A DNA stretch of 64,000 bases from Prunus persica (lineage: Eukaryota > Streptophyta > Magnoliopsida > Rosales > Rosaceae), in the NCBI RefSeq assembly GCF_000346465.2, contig NC_034014.1, positions 8,332,756 to 8,396,755 on the forward strand, given 5' to 3'. Positions 1 through 12,271 of this stretch are shown piece by piece. A program made the position numbers and the translations under genes. The notes under the pieces were generated by a model that searched no databases, was not told the DNA's origin, and saw only the letters and a list, made by a program, of their open reading frames with translations. Numbering within the stretch: position 1 is the stretch's first letter; the number at the start of each line of letters is the position of its first letter.

Positions 1-2390
1 TCTATAGCTGGTAACAAGTACTTCATGCTTCTTATAGATGATTGTACAAGAATGATTTGGGTATACTTTCTCAGATACAAGTCAGATGCATTGAACTATT
101 TTCGAAAGTTCAAGTCCATGGTAGAATTGCAAAGTGGCTTCAAAGTGAAATGTTTGAGAAGTGACAGAGGGGGTGAATTCACATCTTGTGAGTTCAACAA
201 GTTGTGTGAAGATGAAGGTATTCAAAGACAACTCTCTATGGCTTACACTCCACAATAAAATGGAGTGGTGGAGAGAAAGAATAGGACTGTGGTTGAAATA
301 GCAAAAGCAATGCTTCATGAGAAAGGATTACCTAACTATTTGCGGGCAGAAGCTATACACACAGCTGTCTACATACTGAATAGATGTCCTACAAGAGCAC
401 TTGGAGAAATGACTCCATTTGAAGCATATAGTGGGAGAAAACCGGGGATTGCACACCTTAAAATCTTTGGTTGCTTGTGATATGTGCATATACCAAGTGA
501 GGTGAGACAGAAGCTAGATGCAAAGAGTACCAAGGGGATATTTGTGGGTTTTGCAACCTGCGAAAAGGGTACGGAGTGTATGATCCAGTCACTAAAAAGC
601 TCCTACTCTAAAGAGATGTTATGTTTGATGAAAATGCAGCTTGGAATTGGAAGGCAATGCCTGATAATCATGTATTTGTGTCAAGCCATGAAGAGCAATC
701 CAAGGTACCTGAAGCTACATCACCAAAGACACCCCTTGAGAGTCATGATCACATTTAGTCACCAAGAGTACTATCTCCTCATGAACCATCAAATGGCATA
801 AGTGGCAGCATGAGGAATTCTCAAGCCTTTGATCACACTCCACTAAAATGGAGAAACTTGGATGATGTTCTAGCATAATGCAATCTTTGCATCATGGAAC
901 CTGAGAAATTTGATGAAGCTTCCAAAGATGAATCATGGATGAAAGCTATGGAAGATAAACTGTCAATGATTGAGAAAAATGCAACATGGAAGCTAGTGGA
1001 TAGACCAACTGACAAACCCATAATTGGAGTTAAATAGGTGTTCAAGACCAAGCTAAATCTTGATGGTTCAGTACAGAAGAACAAGGCAAGACTAGTAGCC
1101 AAGGGTTATGCTCAGAAACCAGGTGTTGACTATAATGAGACTTTTGCACCAGTGGCTAGACTTGATACAATTCGAACACTAGTTGCATTGGCAGCACAAA
1201 AGAGTTGGAAATTGTATCATGCTGGATGTTAAATCTGCTTTCCTAAATGGTGTGTTAGAAGAGGAGGTTTATGTAGACTAGCCGGATGGTTTTGTGGTCA
1301 AGGGGAGTGAAGACAAAGTGTACAAGCTTCATAAAGCTCTGTATGGCTTAAAACAAGCACCAAGGGCATGGTATGGTGAAATTGACACCTATTTTGCTCA
1401 ATATGGATTTGCAAAGAGTCAAAGTGAGGCCACTCTTTATACCAAAACCAGAGGAGAAGCAGAAATCCTAATCTTGTCTATATATGTGGATGATATTGTG
1501 TATACAGGGAATAGTCAACCAATGTTGGAGGAGTTCAAGAGATATATGATGGTAAAGTATGAAATGACAGACTTAGGGCTCCTACATCACTTTCTAGGAA
1601 TGGGAGTTATCCAAACTCACACAAGTATTTTTATTCATCAAAGAAAGTATGCTGTATCTTTGTTGAGTAAATTTGGCTTGAGTGACTGTAAACCTGTTTC
1701 TATACCCTTAGTTACAACTGAAAAGCTAAGCAAAGATAATGGTAGTGGTCCAGCAAATGAAGAGCAATATAGGAAGATTGTGGGAAGTCTGTTGTATCTC
1801 ACAGCCACAAGACCCGATGTGATGTATGCTGCTGGCCTACTTGCAAGGTTTATGCATTGCCCTACTAATAAGCATTATGGAACTGCAAAAAGAGTTCTCA
1901 GGTATGTCAAAGGAACACTTCACTACGGTTTGGAGTATGTGAAAGGAAGAAATGCAATCTTAATTGGTTACTGTGATAGTGACTGGGGTGGCTCAGTTGA
2001 TGACAGCAAAAGCACCTCAGGATATGCCATTTCTTTTGGCAGTGGAATCTTTGCTTAGGCCTCAGTTAAACAAAACTGTGTTGCTCTCTCTACTGCGTAG
2101 GCAGAATATGTCAGTGCATCAGAGGCAACTGCACAGGCAATTTGGCTCAGGTTTGTGTTGGAAGACTTTGACGAATTTCAAGCTGAGGCTACTCCACTTC
2201 AATGTGATAATACTGCTGCAATTGCCATCATAAAGAATCCTGTGTTTCACCAGAAAACTAAGCATATTGATTGAAGGTATCACTTCATCAAGGATGCTCT
2301 GCAAGAAGAAATCATCGACTTGGTTTACTGTCCTACAAATGAGCAACTAGCAGACATCTTCACAAAGGCATTGGCTAAGGATTGATTCTG
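1..2390 (+). pseudogene. Decayed Ty1/copia pol (integrase, RT, RNase H)
   Basis: Order along the plus strand is integrase core, reverse transcriptase, RNase H, which is copia order. Visible pieces are an integrase stretch with DRGGEF (about 163-180), the TPQ-NGVVERKN block with a stop replacing a Gln codon at 256-258, LVAKGYAQ and NETFAPVAR of the RT (about 1095-1155), YGLKQAPRAWY (about 1342-1375), the catalytic YVDDI (about 1483-1500), the RNase H C-DSDWGG motif (about 1972-1992) and the terminal ADIFTKALAK region (about 2350-2382). In-frame stops (256, 478, 1036, 1279, 2056, 2098, 2272) and at least two frame changes (near 570 and 1215) make it non-functional. The element enters from beyond the left edge, so gag, protease and the 5' LTR cannot be seen. 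Confidence 0.93.
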
Positions 2391-2430
2391 CTACCTCAGA
2401 GATAAGCTAAGAGTGAAATCAGCTCAAAAC

Positions 2431-2441
2431 TTAAAGGGGAG
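2431..2441 (+). other. Polypurine tract of the copia element
   Basis: A purine-rich run (TTAAAGGGGAG) lies between the end of pol and a TG dinucleotide, the expected plus-strand primer position just 5' of a 3' LTR. Confidence 0.75.
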
Positions 2442-2812
2442 TGTAGAACTGTAAGTAATGAGCTGATTTGCATAAGTATAAGCTTAAAACTATAATAGTG
2501 AATGCACTTGGTCTCTTAGAATGGCAGGTGTAAGGCTCCAAAATGTAAGGCTTATTTAAGCCACATGTAGAGATCTTAGAATAGCTGAATGAATGGCTGA
2601 GATACAATATGATGCTTGTGTGTATCAAGCTAAGGAAAACTGTCATGTAGTACACGCTGTGTGTGTTCATGTCAAGATAAGAAAAATATACTCTCTCTGG
2701 ATTCTCAATGAGAGAGAAACAGAGCATTTCTTCAATCTGCATTTTTTTTCTTTTTCATTTATTCTATTCTTCTCATTTCGTCTTGAGCATTTCATAACCC
2801 AGCAAGAATACA
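2442..2812 (+). repeat. 3' LTR of the copia element
   Basis: It starts TGTAGAAC directly after the polypurine tract and runs for about 370 bp, which fits a copia LTR. The 3' limit is uncertain. I place it at an ACA near 2812, after the T-rich stretch and the CATAACCCAGCAAG segment. The 5' LTR is outside the window, so neither the LTR pair nor a target duplication can be checked. Confidence 0.6.
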
Positions 2813-3110
2813 AAAACCGAAGAATTCAATGTCCAAAATCACTAGAGAACTGGGTTAGGTTTTTGGCAGGGGAAAGGTTTTTTTAAGCTTTATATATATA
2901 TATATAAATTATGTTATTTTATCCTTTTATATAATTGTTTTTAGGAACTAGTTTGTTAGTGGATGAGTTCCACAATAGATACGTCAGCATTTAACGTCGG
3001 ACCAAACGGTCAACTTAACAGAATGTTTAAATTGGTCAAATTTGAAAATTATGGGGTTTAATACTATGAAATTGAAACACAGGAGTCCATATTGAGAATA
3101 ATCCCAAACT
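2813..3110. other. Intergenic, no gene seen
   Basis: AT-rich DNA with a TA microsatellite near 2891-2906. It is the left flank of the solo LTR insertion. A short motif around 2980-3015 (ACGTCAGCA followed by ACGGTCAA) recurs in diverged form at about 5677-5708, on the other side of the solo LTR. Confidence 0.5.
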
Positions 3111-3115
3111 TTAAG

Positions 3116-5531
3116 TGACAGGACCCGACCCAAATTCCCTTTTGGAATCCGAGCCGAACCCTGTTCGTGATCGACACCTGGCGAGTGCTGAGCACAAATG
3201 ACCTGGTTGCCCTTCTGGTTACAAACTTACTTTCATTTTAGCCTTGACTTCTACAGAAAATTCAGTAGAGTCTCCCCTGTAATTTGTTCAATCCTCAAAA
3301 TTACAAATGTCAAGACAAGCATATATACATAACCCAACTTCCAGCATGCGTATTTATATACAATCAACAGTAAAGTTTAAGCCCATGGACAATATCAGAG
3401 CATCTATAAAGATTAATTTACAAGAAGAGCATTTGGAAGGTCTAGGACCCTACACTAAGCTAACGAGATGCAGGAAGCGGCAACTGCCCTGTGGTGGCTT
3501 TCAGATGCACGTCTACGGCCTGGGGGTGCAAAACATTTAAAAGGTGAGTAGACCCAAAAACAAAGCTTTAAGAAAAATAGCGTAAGAACTAACCCCACTG
3601 TAAAAACAGTTATACAAAACTAATTCATTCTTTTAATCATAAACATACTGAAATCAATGCACTCATATTAGGATTGAGTCATATATATATATATATATAT
3701 ATTTAAACTCTTAAAAGCACTGAAATCAGTTTAAAACTACCACCTAGGTGTACCCCTTAAATTCTGTCAATTCCTGATATCCGTCAATTCCCCTGGCAGG
3801 TCTCAGTGACACAAAGTCAACCTGAGCCGCAAACTGGCAGGATTCAAGGGACCGTAGTCATCCTGATCCGCATTCCTGGCTCTCACTGTCCGGGCGTCCC
3901 CAAAACTCGTGAGGCAAATGTTAAGCGTGCTGATAAAACTGAAGGCAAACTGAATGTCCGTGGACATCGTCATATCTGAAGGCAACCTGTCTCTATAACT
4001 GGGTACCTAAGGTGGCTTAAAAAATCTAAAATTTCTAAAAGTTCTGATGAATAACTGAATTTTTGTTAAATCTAGAACTCTGCTGCCATTTTATCTGATA
4101 TATATCTTAATCTTTACTTTCCATATCTTTTTAGCATTTTTGACTAGGCAGCATATAAATAAAGATATTTAACTTCAACAAATCATGCTAGGAAAACCAT
4201 AATAATAAAAAAACTTATTAAAGATCAAATAATGAAATTCATTTGCATAAAATCATTTATAAAAGAAAAGTCCACTAACAGCTAGTCCGAGCTCGCTGAA
4301 CTTTTTGGAGGTCCCTCCTGCGGGTCAACTGGTGCCCGGGTGCCTGATTCAATTATCACAATAATATATATATATATATTAATAAAACTGCTTGATATAA
4401 ATATTTAAATAAAACTCTGACCCCCGGCTCCTAGACGTGCATGCATCCACTTAAAGTTACTCCTAAGCCCACATTAACGTTCCTTTAAAACTAGGACACA
4501 AGTCCCAAGAGTCTGGTCTCAAACGGACGAACAAAGGTTCGAACCCATTGAACCCGAAAATCACACAAGATGCGAAATCCGTTCAGGGTTCATACGTTAT
4601 CTAAATTAAGATCCGCGAATTCCTAATCTCTCGTGACAACATGATGATCATTTTAGGATTGAGTGTGGTCCCCACCAAACTGCCCGCACACCGCCACACG
4701 CGCCTGCAGCGCGTGGGTGGCTTGAGAAATTCCTAGCGGCCAGAAAAACTCCAAACCGCCGGTCCAAACTCCTAACTTAGGTAAAACACCTATTTTGGAA
4801 CCACTTTTGTTCTTGGACCTACCCTAAAAAGTCTACGGAAATGGCTAGAATCAGAGCCGAAAACGGCCAAACTTCCATCGCTTACTTGACTTTCAAAACG
4901 CAGCAACCTCTCAAATATAACACCACAAGCAGCAAGAACAGCTCGAGAGGTTCAAAATCTATACCTGGATCGTCAGAAATGGTGGTCGGACGACTACGAA
5001 CGAAGCCGGCGAATTTTCTGTCAAAATCGGCGCGATTTCGAGCTTTTTCCGACAGAATCCAGCGGTTTCAGGGGCAGGGCTGGTCGGAAAAGGAAGAGGG
5101 AGCGACGGTGGTTCGATCGATTCCAACCTCGTGGCCGGTGGTGGTCTGTGGCAGCGATGGTGGCTCTTGGAAGCCATGGCTGGGAAGAAAAAAAAACAAG
5201 GGGAAGGGGCTGCTTGCGGCAGAGAGAAGAGTGAGGGAGGAGAGAGAGAGAGTCAGTTTTTTTTATAAAAAAAAATCCTGATTTCAAAAATTATCATTTT
5301 GCCCTTCTAAGTATTTTGACTGTATTTTCTTCGTTACAACTTCTATTCGAGTCCACTCCGTGTCTACGGACTCGTTTCGTCGCACTCTACGCAACTATGC
5401 AAGTGGAATAGTCAAATTCTTTCTCGGTCAAAAATTCAACTTTTCCTTTACTAGAATTTTCTAAGGGCAAAAGTGTCATTTCCTCTTAATAGTTTAATAG
5501 TTAACTATTAATTAAGGTTTGGGTTATTACA
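3116..5531 (-). mobile_element. Solo LTR (about 2.4 kb) of a large LTR retrotransposon
   Basis: The segment begins TGACAGGACC and ends GTTATTACA on the plus strand, so on the minus strand it reads TGTAATAACCC to GGTCCTGTCA, with TG..CA termini. It is bracketed by a perfect 5-bp direct repeat, TTAAG at 3111-3115 and again at 5532-5536, the target duplication expected of an LTR element. No gag or pol homology occurs inside, so this is one LTR left by recombination between the two LTRs. Length and the TGTAATAACCC start favour a gypsy-type family; that assignment is inference. Orientation is chosen from the start motif. Short open frames inside (for example 4841-5281) have no recognisable domain. 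Confidence 0.85.
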
Positions 5532-5536
5532 TTAAG

Positions 5537-6530
5537 GGGGTCTTTTGATGTTACCCCCCTTTTTTTTTTGGCTTTTTTGGTTTTCTAATATTTAATCATT
5601 ATTTATTAAATTTAATTATAGTTCTTTAATAATATGTTATTTCAATTAAACAAAAAAGTGGGTCCCACATGCACCACGTCAGCACTGAACAAATTTTTTA
5701 ACGGTCAATTTAATGACATAATCACATTGCAACAAATTTTCAATACTAGGATACTGCATTGTTAAAATTGAAAGTCCATGAACAAACATATCTTAAGAGT
5801 ACAACTTCAGAGTACCAAACTAAAATTAACCTTTTTCTTAAGTAATGATATGTTGCTCATTTTTTTTCTTTTTTCTCAGTTTGGAAACTCTATTTCTTAT
5901 TAAATATCGATAATATTACTAATATATCTAGACTGGAAAATTTACATAAATTGGAAAAGCATGTTTACACAATTATCTAATTCCATCCATCATAGGGAAT
6001 TATTCATTAGATTATGATAGTAGGCCATTGACCAAACAAACATGATTTTCCCGGCTTAGTTGCACATCGATTATGTTAGGACAAATTCTATTTTCATATT
6101 AATATTTTAGGTGGGTGTCCTCAATAGTGGGGAGAAGCAATAAAATTTCCTCTTTACTCAAAGTTCTTTGCTGAATTCCTGTCCAAAATCATATGTGCAA
6201 GGACTATCATCATTGACTATCCCCACTTTTTCTTTTCTTTTTGTGCTTCTATTTTAATTTATTTTCTTAAAGGGCTTTTTGTGCTTTTAAATATTTTTTT
6301 AAAAAATACAAACGATAGTCTAAAGTGATATGAGAATTCAAACATGAGACCACTAATATGAAAGTTAAGGTCCTTTTTTACTGAACTAGACCAGTTGGAT
6401 TTTGTGCTTTTATTAAGTTGATGAAAGAGTAGATGGTTTCTGATTTTTTGTAATTAAGTACTTTTATCCGTAGCTGGCCATTACAAAGTCAATACAATAT
6501 ATGCCACAATCTCTTCTATTCTTTGAGCTC
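5537..6530. other. Intergenic DNA upstream of the first carboxypeptidase
   Basis: AT-rich, with no coding region seen. The last 60 bases hold the proximal promoter of the gene beginning at 6597 and resemble the region upstream of its paralogue (shared CTCTTCTATTCTTTGA-type stretches), so the duplication that made the pair probably included promoter DNA. Confidence 0.5.
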
Positions 6531-6532
6531 TC

Positions 6533-6543
6533 ATTATATATAG
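6533..6543 (+). promoter_or_regulatory. TATA box of the first S28 carboxypeptidase gene
   Basis: ATTATATATAG about 55-60 bases upstream of the start codon at 6597, leaving a leader of about 25-30 bases. The paralogue has an equivalent TATA at 15671-15680. Confidence 0.6.
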
Positions 6544-6596
6544 GCATATGACTCTGCTCAGAATCAGGTCAGAAAACACACAACTGAAACCTTGCC

Positions 6597-9500
6597 ATGA
6601 ACCCACTTATATCTTTACTTCAATGCCTTCTAATTGCAATTTCTCTATTTATCACACCCCCAGTTTCTGCTTCACCCTTAAACATCCCAAGGCTGAGTCC
6701 AACTGGAGGAACATTTGAACATGGAAATTATTTTGCAGACGGCCAACCCAAAGCTTTGTCTAACTTTGATCCAAACGATTTTGAAACCTTTTATTACAAA
6801 CAAACACTTGACCATTTCAACTTTAGGCCTGATAGCTTCTCCACTTTTCAACAAAGATATTTGATCAATTCCAAGTATTGGGGCGGCTCCAATGTTAGTG
6901 CACCAATATTGGCTTACTTGGGCGCAGAAGATGCAGTTGATAATTCTCTTTCTAGTATTGGATTTCTCAGTGAAAACGCCAATCAGTTACAAGCTCTCCA
7001 GATATTTATAGAGGTATGTATATGGAAAGAAATTTGTGTCGACGTATAGGGCTACTTGTGTGTAGTAAATTGTTCTCTTGCCAGATCAATCAAAGTATTA
7101 ATCTGAACTGTTGATCAAGTGAGTTCTTATATGCTACTTTCTCTGAGACTTTTATTTTTCTCCTTAATTAGCACCGGTACTATGGGAAGTCCATCCCATT
7201 CCGATCAAGGGAGGAAGCATTTCAGAATGCAAGCACTCTTGGGTACTTCAACTCAGCCCAGGCAATAGCAGATTATGCAGAGATCCTCATACATGTAAAG
7301 AAACAACTCCACGCCGAACATTCTCCGGTGATTGTTATCGGTGGATCATATGGTGGAAGTAGGTGTCTGCTAATTAGTAATTAATAAGTTTAAGTAATAT
7401 TGTGACCATGTTTTTAGCTCTCCCTTTTGATTTTCTATTTTTCTTTTTATACAGTGCTTGCTTCTTGGTTTCGGCTAAAATATCCCCATGTCGCTCTAGG
7501 AGCTCTAGCCTCATCAGCTCCAATCCTTTACTTTGATAACATTATCCCACCAGAAAAGGGATATTATTCCATTGTTACAAAGGATTTTCGAGTAATTTCT
7601 TTTTCTTTGTCTACTTTTTTTCTTAACATCAATATATATTATGTAAATTAATTAGTATTTTTAGTAAAGAAAAACTTTTAATATTTATGATTTAAGGGCA
7701 TGCATGCGTGTGCAGGAAGTCAGTGAGACTTGCTACCAAACGATTAAAAAATCGTGGTCTGAAATTGATGAGATTGCTTCTCAGCCTGAAGGCCTCTCAA
7801 TTCTTAGCAGAAAGTTTCAGACTTGCAGGTAGGTTGTCGGTAGCCTTGAAATTTCATGTTATAGGATTTACATAATAACCTCAAAAGCTAAGCTAAGTAG
7901 ATGGATATTCTGATGATTCTCTTATTTATTTATTTTTCTGTGTTCTTGGCATTTACATAATTCTATTGATTTTGTTATTATTCTTTTGTTTTCTTCTCAT
8001 TTAAATGTTGGGATATCCGTGACAATTTAATTCTAATGATTAATCTGTCATTACTCTCTTTTGTTCTTGTTATTAACATAACGGGAGTTAATTCTGATGA
8101 TTAATTGTCGTGACTCAATATAAGAGTTGACCATACTTTCAAGAAGCACTACAGTAAATCAGCGAATTCTAATGATTTATCTGCCGTTCCTCTTTTGTTT
8201 ACATTTTGGGATATTTACATAACGATAGTTAATTCTAATTACTAATTTGTCATTATCCTTTTGTTTTCTTGTCATATTTACATGGTGGGATATTTGCATA
8301 AATAAAAACAAAAGTTTTCTTGTTTTCTTGTTTTTCAGTCAGTTGTTGACGTCGTCTGTGCTGGAGAACTACTTGATGTTAATGTATACTGGGGCCGCTC
8401 AATACAATCGCCCACCAAGATATCCAGTTACTGTTGTCTGTGGTGGCATTGATGGAGCTTCTCATGGAAATGATACTTTAAGCAAAATATTTGCTGGTGT
8501 TGTTGCGTACAGAGGAAACAAGTCATGCTATGTTAACGAACCCAAAAATAAATCTGAAACAGATGTAGGGTGGGGATGGCAGGTAAATATCAATTTATTA
8601 ATGTAATTATCTTGTTATATTTTCTTAATTGATCAATTAGAACTAACATAATAAGGAGTAATAACAATGATCACATTACAAGACCAAAACTTATAGTTCA
8701 AATTTAAGTTCGACTCCAGATAACTATTTGGTAAATTTGATCACCTAGCTAGATTTTTTTTATATTAAGGAGAGGAAATTTGAACTTGAGATTTTTTTTA
8801 AGATCGGAAAGATGAATACCACTAGAACAAAACTAGTTAGGAACTAGATTTTGATATATGTGCATTTCTCTTTCAAATGTTGAAAGATATCTCAAAGTTC
8901 GAATCCTCATTCTTCAATTATTATCTTTCTTTCTAAGGTTGCACATGTGCCACGTTACGTAGTCGGCGTATGCCGAACTTTGTGCAAGCCCACCCAAATA
9001 CATGTGGTGCATGTTGTGGAGGATAAATATTCTTGATGCCGATTGTTACTTTGATAAATGAAAAATATCTAGCTTTATAATGAGGTCCGCATTTATTAAC
9101 ATGCACGCATGCTAGGTTGCTTTCAAAAAAAAATCTGGCTAAGTAATCATTCAAAGAGTTGCCTTTCACGATTCAGAAGAAATACTGACTTTTCTATATA
9201 TAACATACACAATTAAGATGGCATGAGATTCGAATCTGAGACCTATAATTTACAAATGAAGATCTTTTTTTACTAGACTAAACCCCGTGATAACAAATAA
9301 GTATCTCTTCATTAGATCACATTATTGGTAAATTCATTGCCCACTTTGTTATATTGCCAAAATATTATTGTCAATTATGAGTGCTTAGATTTTAATTGAC
9401 GTTGACCTATTTAGACATGTAGTGACATGGTGATACCCATAGGCATCAGCAACGACAGCATGTTTCCAGCTAACGAATTCGATCTAAATGACTACATCGA

Positions 9501-10212
9501 AACGTGCAAGGCACAGTATGGCGTCCCTCCTCGTCCTCATTGGGCCACTACTTACTTTGGAGGCCATGTATGTATCAAAAATCCTCAGACCTTCATTTCA
9601 GTATGTAGTTTTTAATGCTAACAAATTTTATTCCGAACAGGATATAAAACTGGCTCTCTCCGGGTTTGCTAGCAACATCATTTTCTCCAATGGGCTAAGA
9701 GACCCTTACAGCAGTGGAGGGTAAGCATAAAAATGACTACACAAACCAAATTCAAATTGTTATTATTTTGATAAACGACATATTTCAAGTTTATTCCACC
9801 AAGTTTAACAGTTTGTAATATTTCTTATCACACAGGGTGTTGGAGAACATATCAGACACGGTCGTTGCAGTTCATACAAAAAATGGTACATAATGAGACA
9901 CTTCAAATAAGTTATATTTGAGAAATTTTTTGATACGGCAGGCCGTATATATTTGAGATTTTTTGATAGGACTGACCTTCAACTGAAGGGGACTGTATAT
10001 GTGAAATTAATTAAATTTATTTTACAGGGTCTCATTGCTTGGATATAGTTGGTGCAAATACTACTGATCCAGACTGGTTGGTGAATCAGCGGAAAGTTGA
10101 GGTGAAGATTATTAAAGGATGGTTGGACAAGTATTATGCCGAGCTGCGGGCATATTCAAATAATAAATCGATACCACTTCAAACAATTAAAACCGAGGAA
10201 GGAATACGTTAG
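6597..10212 (+). CDS. S28 serine carboxypeptidase (lysosomal Pro-X carboxypeptidase-like), copy 1
   Basis: Nine coding exons: 6597-7013, 7172-7358, 7455-7591, 7716-7828, 8339-8582, 9415-9567, 9641-9720, 9836-9885, 10028-10212. Together they encode 521 aa with every junction in frame and GT-AG. Residues 1-25 are a hydrophobic signal peptide, so the product enters the secretory pathway (vacuole or apoplast). The S28 family cleaves a C-terminal residue after proline. The nucleophile motif GGSYGG places Ser at about 198; the other triad members are Asp at about 438 ([11 protein letters not shown]) and His at about 463 (GSHCLD). The length is normal for the family and I see no disabling change. 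A paralogue lies 5.5 kb downstream on the same strand. The substrate is unknown. Confidence 0.92.
8000..8310 (+). repeat. Degenerate tandem repeats in intron 4 of copy 1
   Basis: About three to four imperfect copies of a roughly 100-bp unit containing AGTTAATTCTAATGATTAATCTGTCATTACTC and TTTTGTTTTCTTGTCAT-like phrases (split here for length). Similar phrases fill intron 4 of the paralogue at about 17130-17370, so the repeat predates the gene duplication. Confidence 0.55.
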
Positions 10213-10449
10213 GGCAATCCAGGTTACAAGTTTTTCTGTGTCATCCCGAAAAACTCCTTAGTTTCTCTAATATCAATGACATCCCAATTCTATTGTTTAG
10301 AACGTATTAAATCAAATTTTCGGCTTGAATGTGACTGTTCTTATAGTATGGTTTTGTTTTTTAATAATAAAAAATCTTTTTTTTCCCCTCAATTATGAAG
10401 ATTTTGCGTTGAAATCGATTTAGGTATGAAGATTTTGCGTTGAAATCTT
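10213..10449 (+). other. Presumed 3' UTR and downstream DNA of copy 1
   Basis: No ORF. A 22-base phrase (ATGAAGATTTTGCGTTGAAA plus two bases) occurs twice, at about 10396 and 10426, as a short direct repeat. Confidence 0.4.
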
Positions 10450-10810
10450 CGAAAACTTTCAGTGGAAACAACGCCCAGATTCAAGATCGAACCTGGCTCA
10501 ATGATACCATGTTGAACTCTTAGATTCTTATTTGGATTTTCTAGGAGAAAAGAGAAGAAGAAAGAAGGAGACTGCCAAAATTCTTCTCTGCAAAAACTGA
10601 ATATGTTGGAGCAATATGAGCTCAGCTATATTCATCTATATGTCAAAATGATTTATATAAGGATTAGTACAAAAATGATCTGCCAATGTGTGTATGACAC
10701 TTGGCTCTTCCTATGGGCATCTCAGCCGCAAAATTCCTAAGCTGTTACTTAGTCACAACCATGTGTAAAATTGTAAAACTGTAAAAGTAAATCAGCAAAA
10801 CCAATTTACA
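10450..10810 (-). mobile_element. Copia 5' LTR plus primer-binding site remnant
   Basis: Read on the minus strand, 10810-10510 begins TGTAAATTGG and ends GAGTTCAACA. It is followed at once by ATGGTATCATTGAGCCAGG (10509 downward), the usual plant copia primer-binding region complementary to initiator tRNA-Met. Only about 60 bases of internal sequence remain before homology stops, and no second LTR is seen, so this is a truncated element. Confidence 0.65.
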
Positions 10811-12255
10811 CATCAACATCACACACGCACACAACTATGATGCTATGGGAGTTTGAACTTGAGACCTCTGATCTGTAAGTCAATATTCTTTTTCACTGGG
10901 CTAATCAACATTGACGTTTCTTTTTATATTATCTTAAAATTGATAAAAGGGGCCAAAAGAATTTTAGGTCAACACCTCATTGGACGTGCAAAAATGTCCA
11001 TATCTAAGTGCAAGATTATCCAAAAATATGTAGTTGTCCATGTCCACATCGTGTTTTGGGGTTCTTAATGGGGGAAGCACTCAATCGCTTTAAGACCATG
11101 ACACAAATGGCTCACGTTGAAAGACTATATAACATCTTTAGGATATATACAATATATGCTTTTAGATATTTTTCTTGTAAGTCCATTTGCATGCACAATT
11201 TATACTCATCATGAGTCATGAAATTTGGTATCACATGGACTAGGTTTGAGCACGAATTATCTATATGGACAAAATACACAGGCCTAGAGTCACTGAATCC
11301 TAATAGGTGATGGGTTAGGGAAAACTACTTGCACAAATTACAAGTTATCTTTGTAGCGAATTGTTTGTACTCATAAGCTACTTAGTCATTGCAGACCATG
11401 ACATAAATTTGTTTCACTAATCGCAATATATACGCTAATTATCTTAAATATAGTGGTATTTATCTTCTTAGTGTTAATAGGTTCAAGTTTGAATTCCAGT
11501 TCGCTCAATCATTCCCAACAACAAAAACTTTCAATGTTTTCAAGTTCAACTTTGTCTTTTGATATCGAAAAAATAACCAAATTGATATCTAACTAAAAGA
11601 ATTATTTAGAAAAACAAAACCAATTAAGAATCTAAAACATATTTAACAGTACATATATTTGACTCGAAATTGAACATGAAATTGAAACAACTAGGCATTT
11701 TTTCTTTCACCCAACTTTGCTTCCCAACTTACCATGAGTATTTTCGCACTGGGTTTTACACATTATTCTTTTTTAATGTAATGGTGTGTTACACCTTATC
11801 ATGTGCTCATGTAACTTGGGATAGTAGTATTTTGGTTTTCTTTTCCTTTCTAAATTTGTGAACTCTCTTTTGAAAATTATATGCTATCACTAGATTGGAA
11901 GTAAAATTATACCCGGCCGGTTCATTTAATTTTGATTATTAGTTGCATTAAAGATTTTTTCAATAGTTCCATCAACCATTATTATTTGGTTGCCATTGGC
12001 ATTGCAAGAGGTTTTCAGATTTTATTAAACCAAAAACAAATGAAGAGGAATGCGGGGTGGAGAGAGAGAAGAGATATTGAAGGTTTAAAAAAGCTGAGGT
12101 TTCATTCCGAAACTAATTGATAATGGAAGAATAACAGAAGTCCTAAACTATGATTGTTATTTTAATTTTCACTTTTGATCCAACAAATAGGTCACGCAAA
12201 AATATAGGCTATTCAAACTCATCCATTCTTCTTGCATATTTTTCTTCATTTTTTG
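10811..12255. other. Intergenic, no gene seen
   Basis: AT-rich DNA without coding potential or recognisable repeats. It lies downstream of the minus-strand TR gene. Confidence 0.4.
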
Positions 12256-12258
12256 GGG

Positions 12259-12271
12259 AAAAAGGGCAAAA
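12259..12271 (-). terminator. Pol III T-run terminators of the TR gene
   Basis: On the minus strand a TTTT run (12271-12268) is followed by a TTTTT run (12263-12259). They come directly after the CACCCCC arm that closes the RNA, which is where Pol III should stop. Confidence 0.75.

Noticed and set aside
2593..2886. 97-codon open frame near the copia 3' LTR
   Set aside because: It runs through the LTR and a T-rich tract and has no protein similarity.
4841..5287. Overlapping 72-146-codon open frames on both strands
   Set aside because: They fall inside the solo LTR, where a GC-richer patch lacks stops by chance. No domain is seen.
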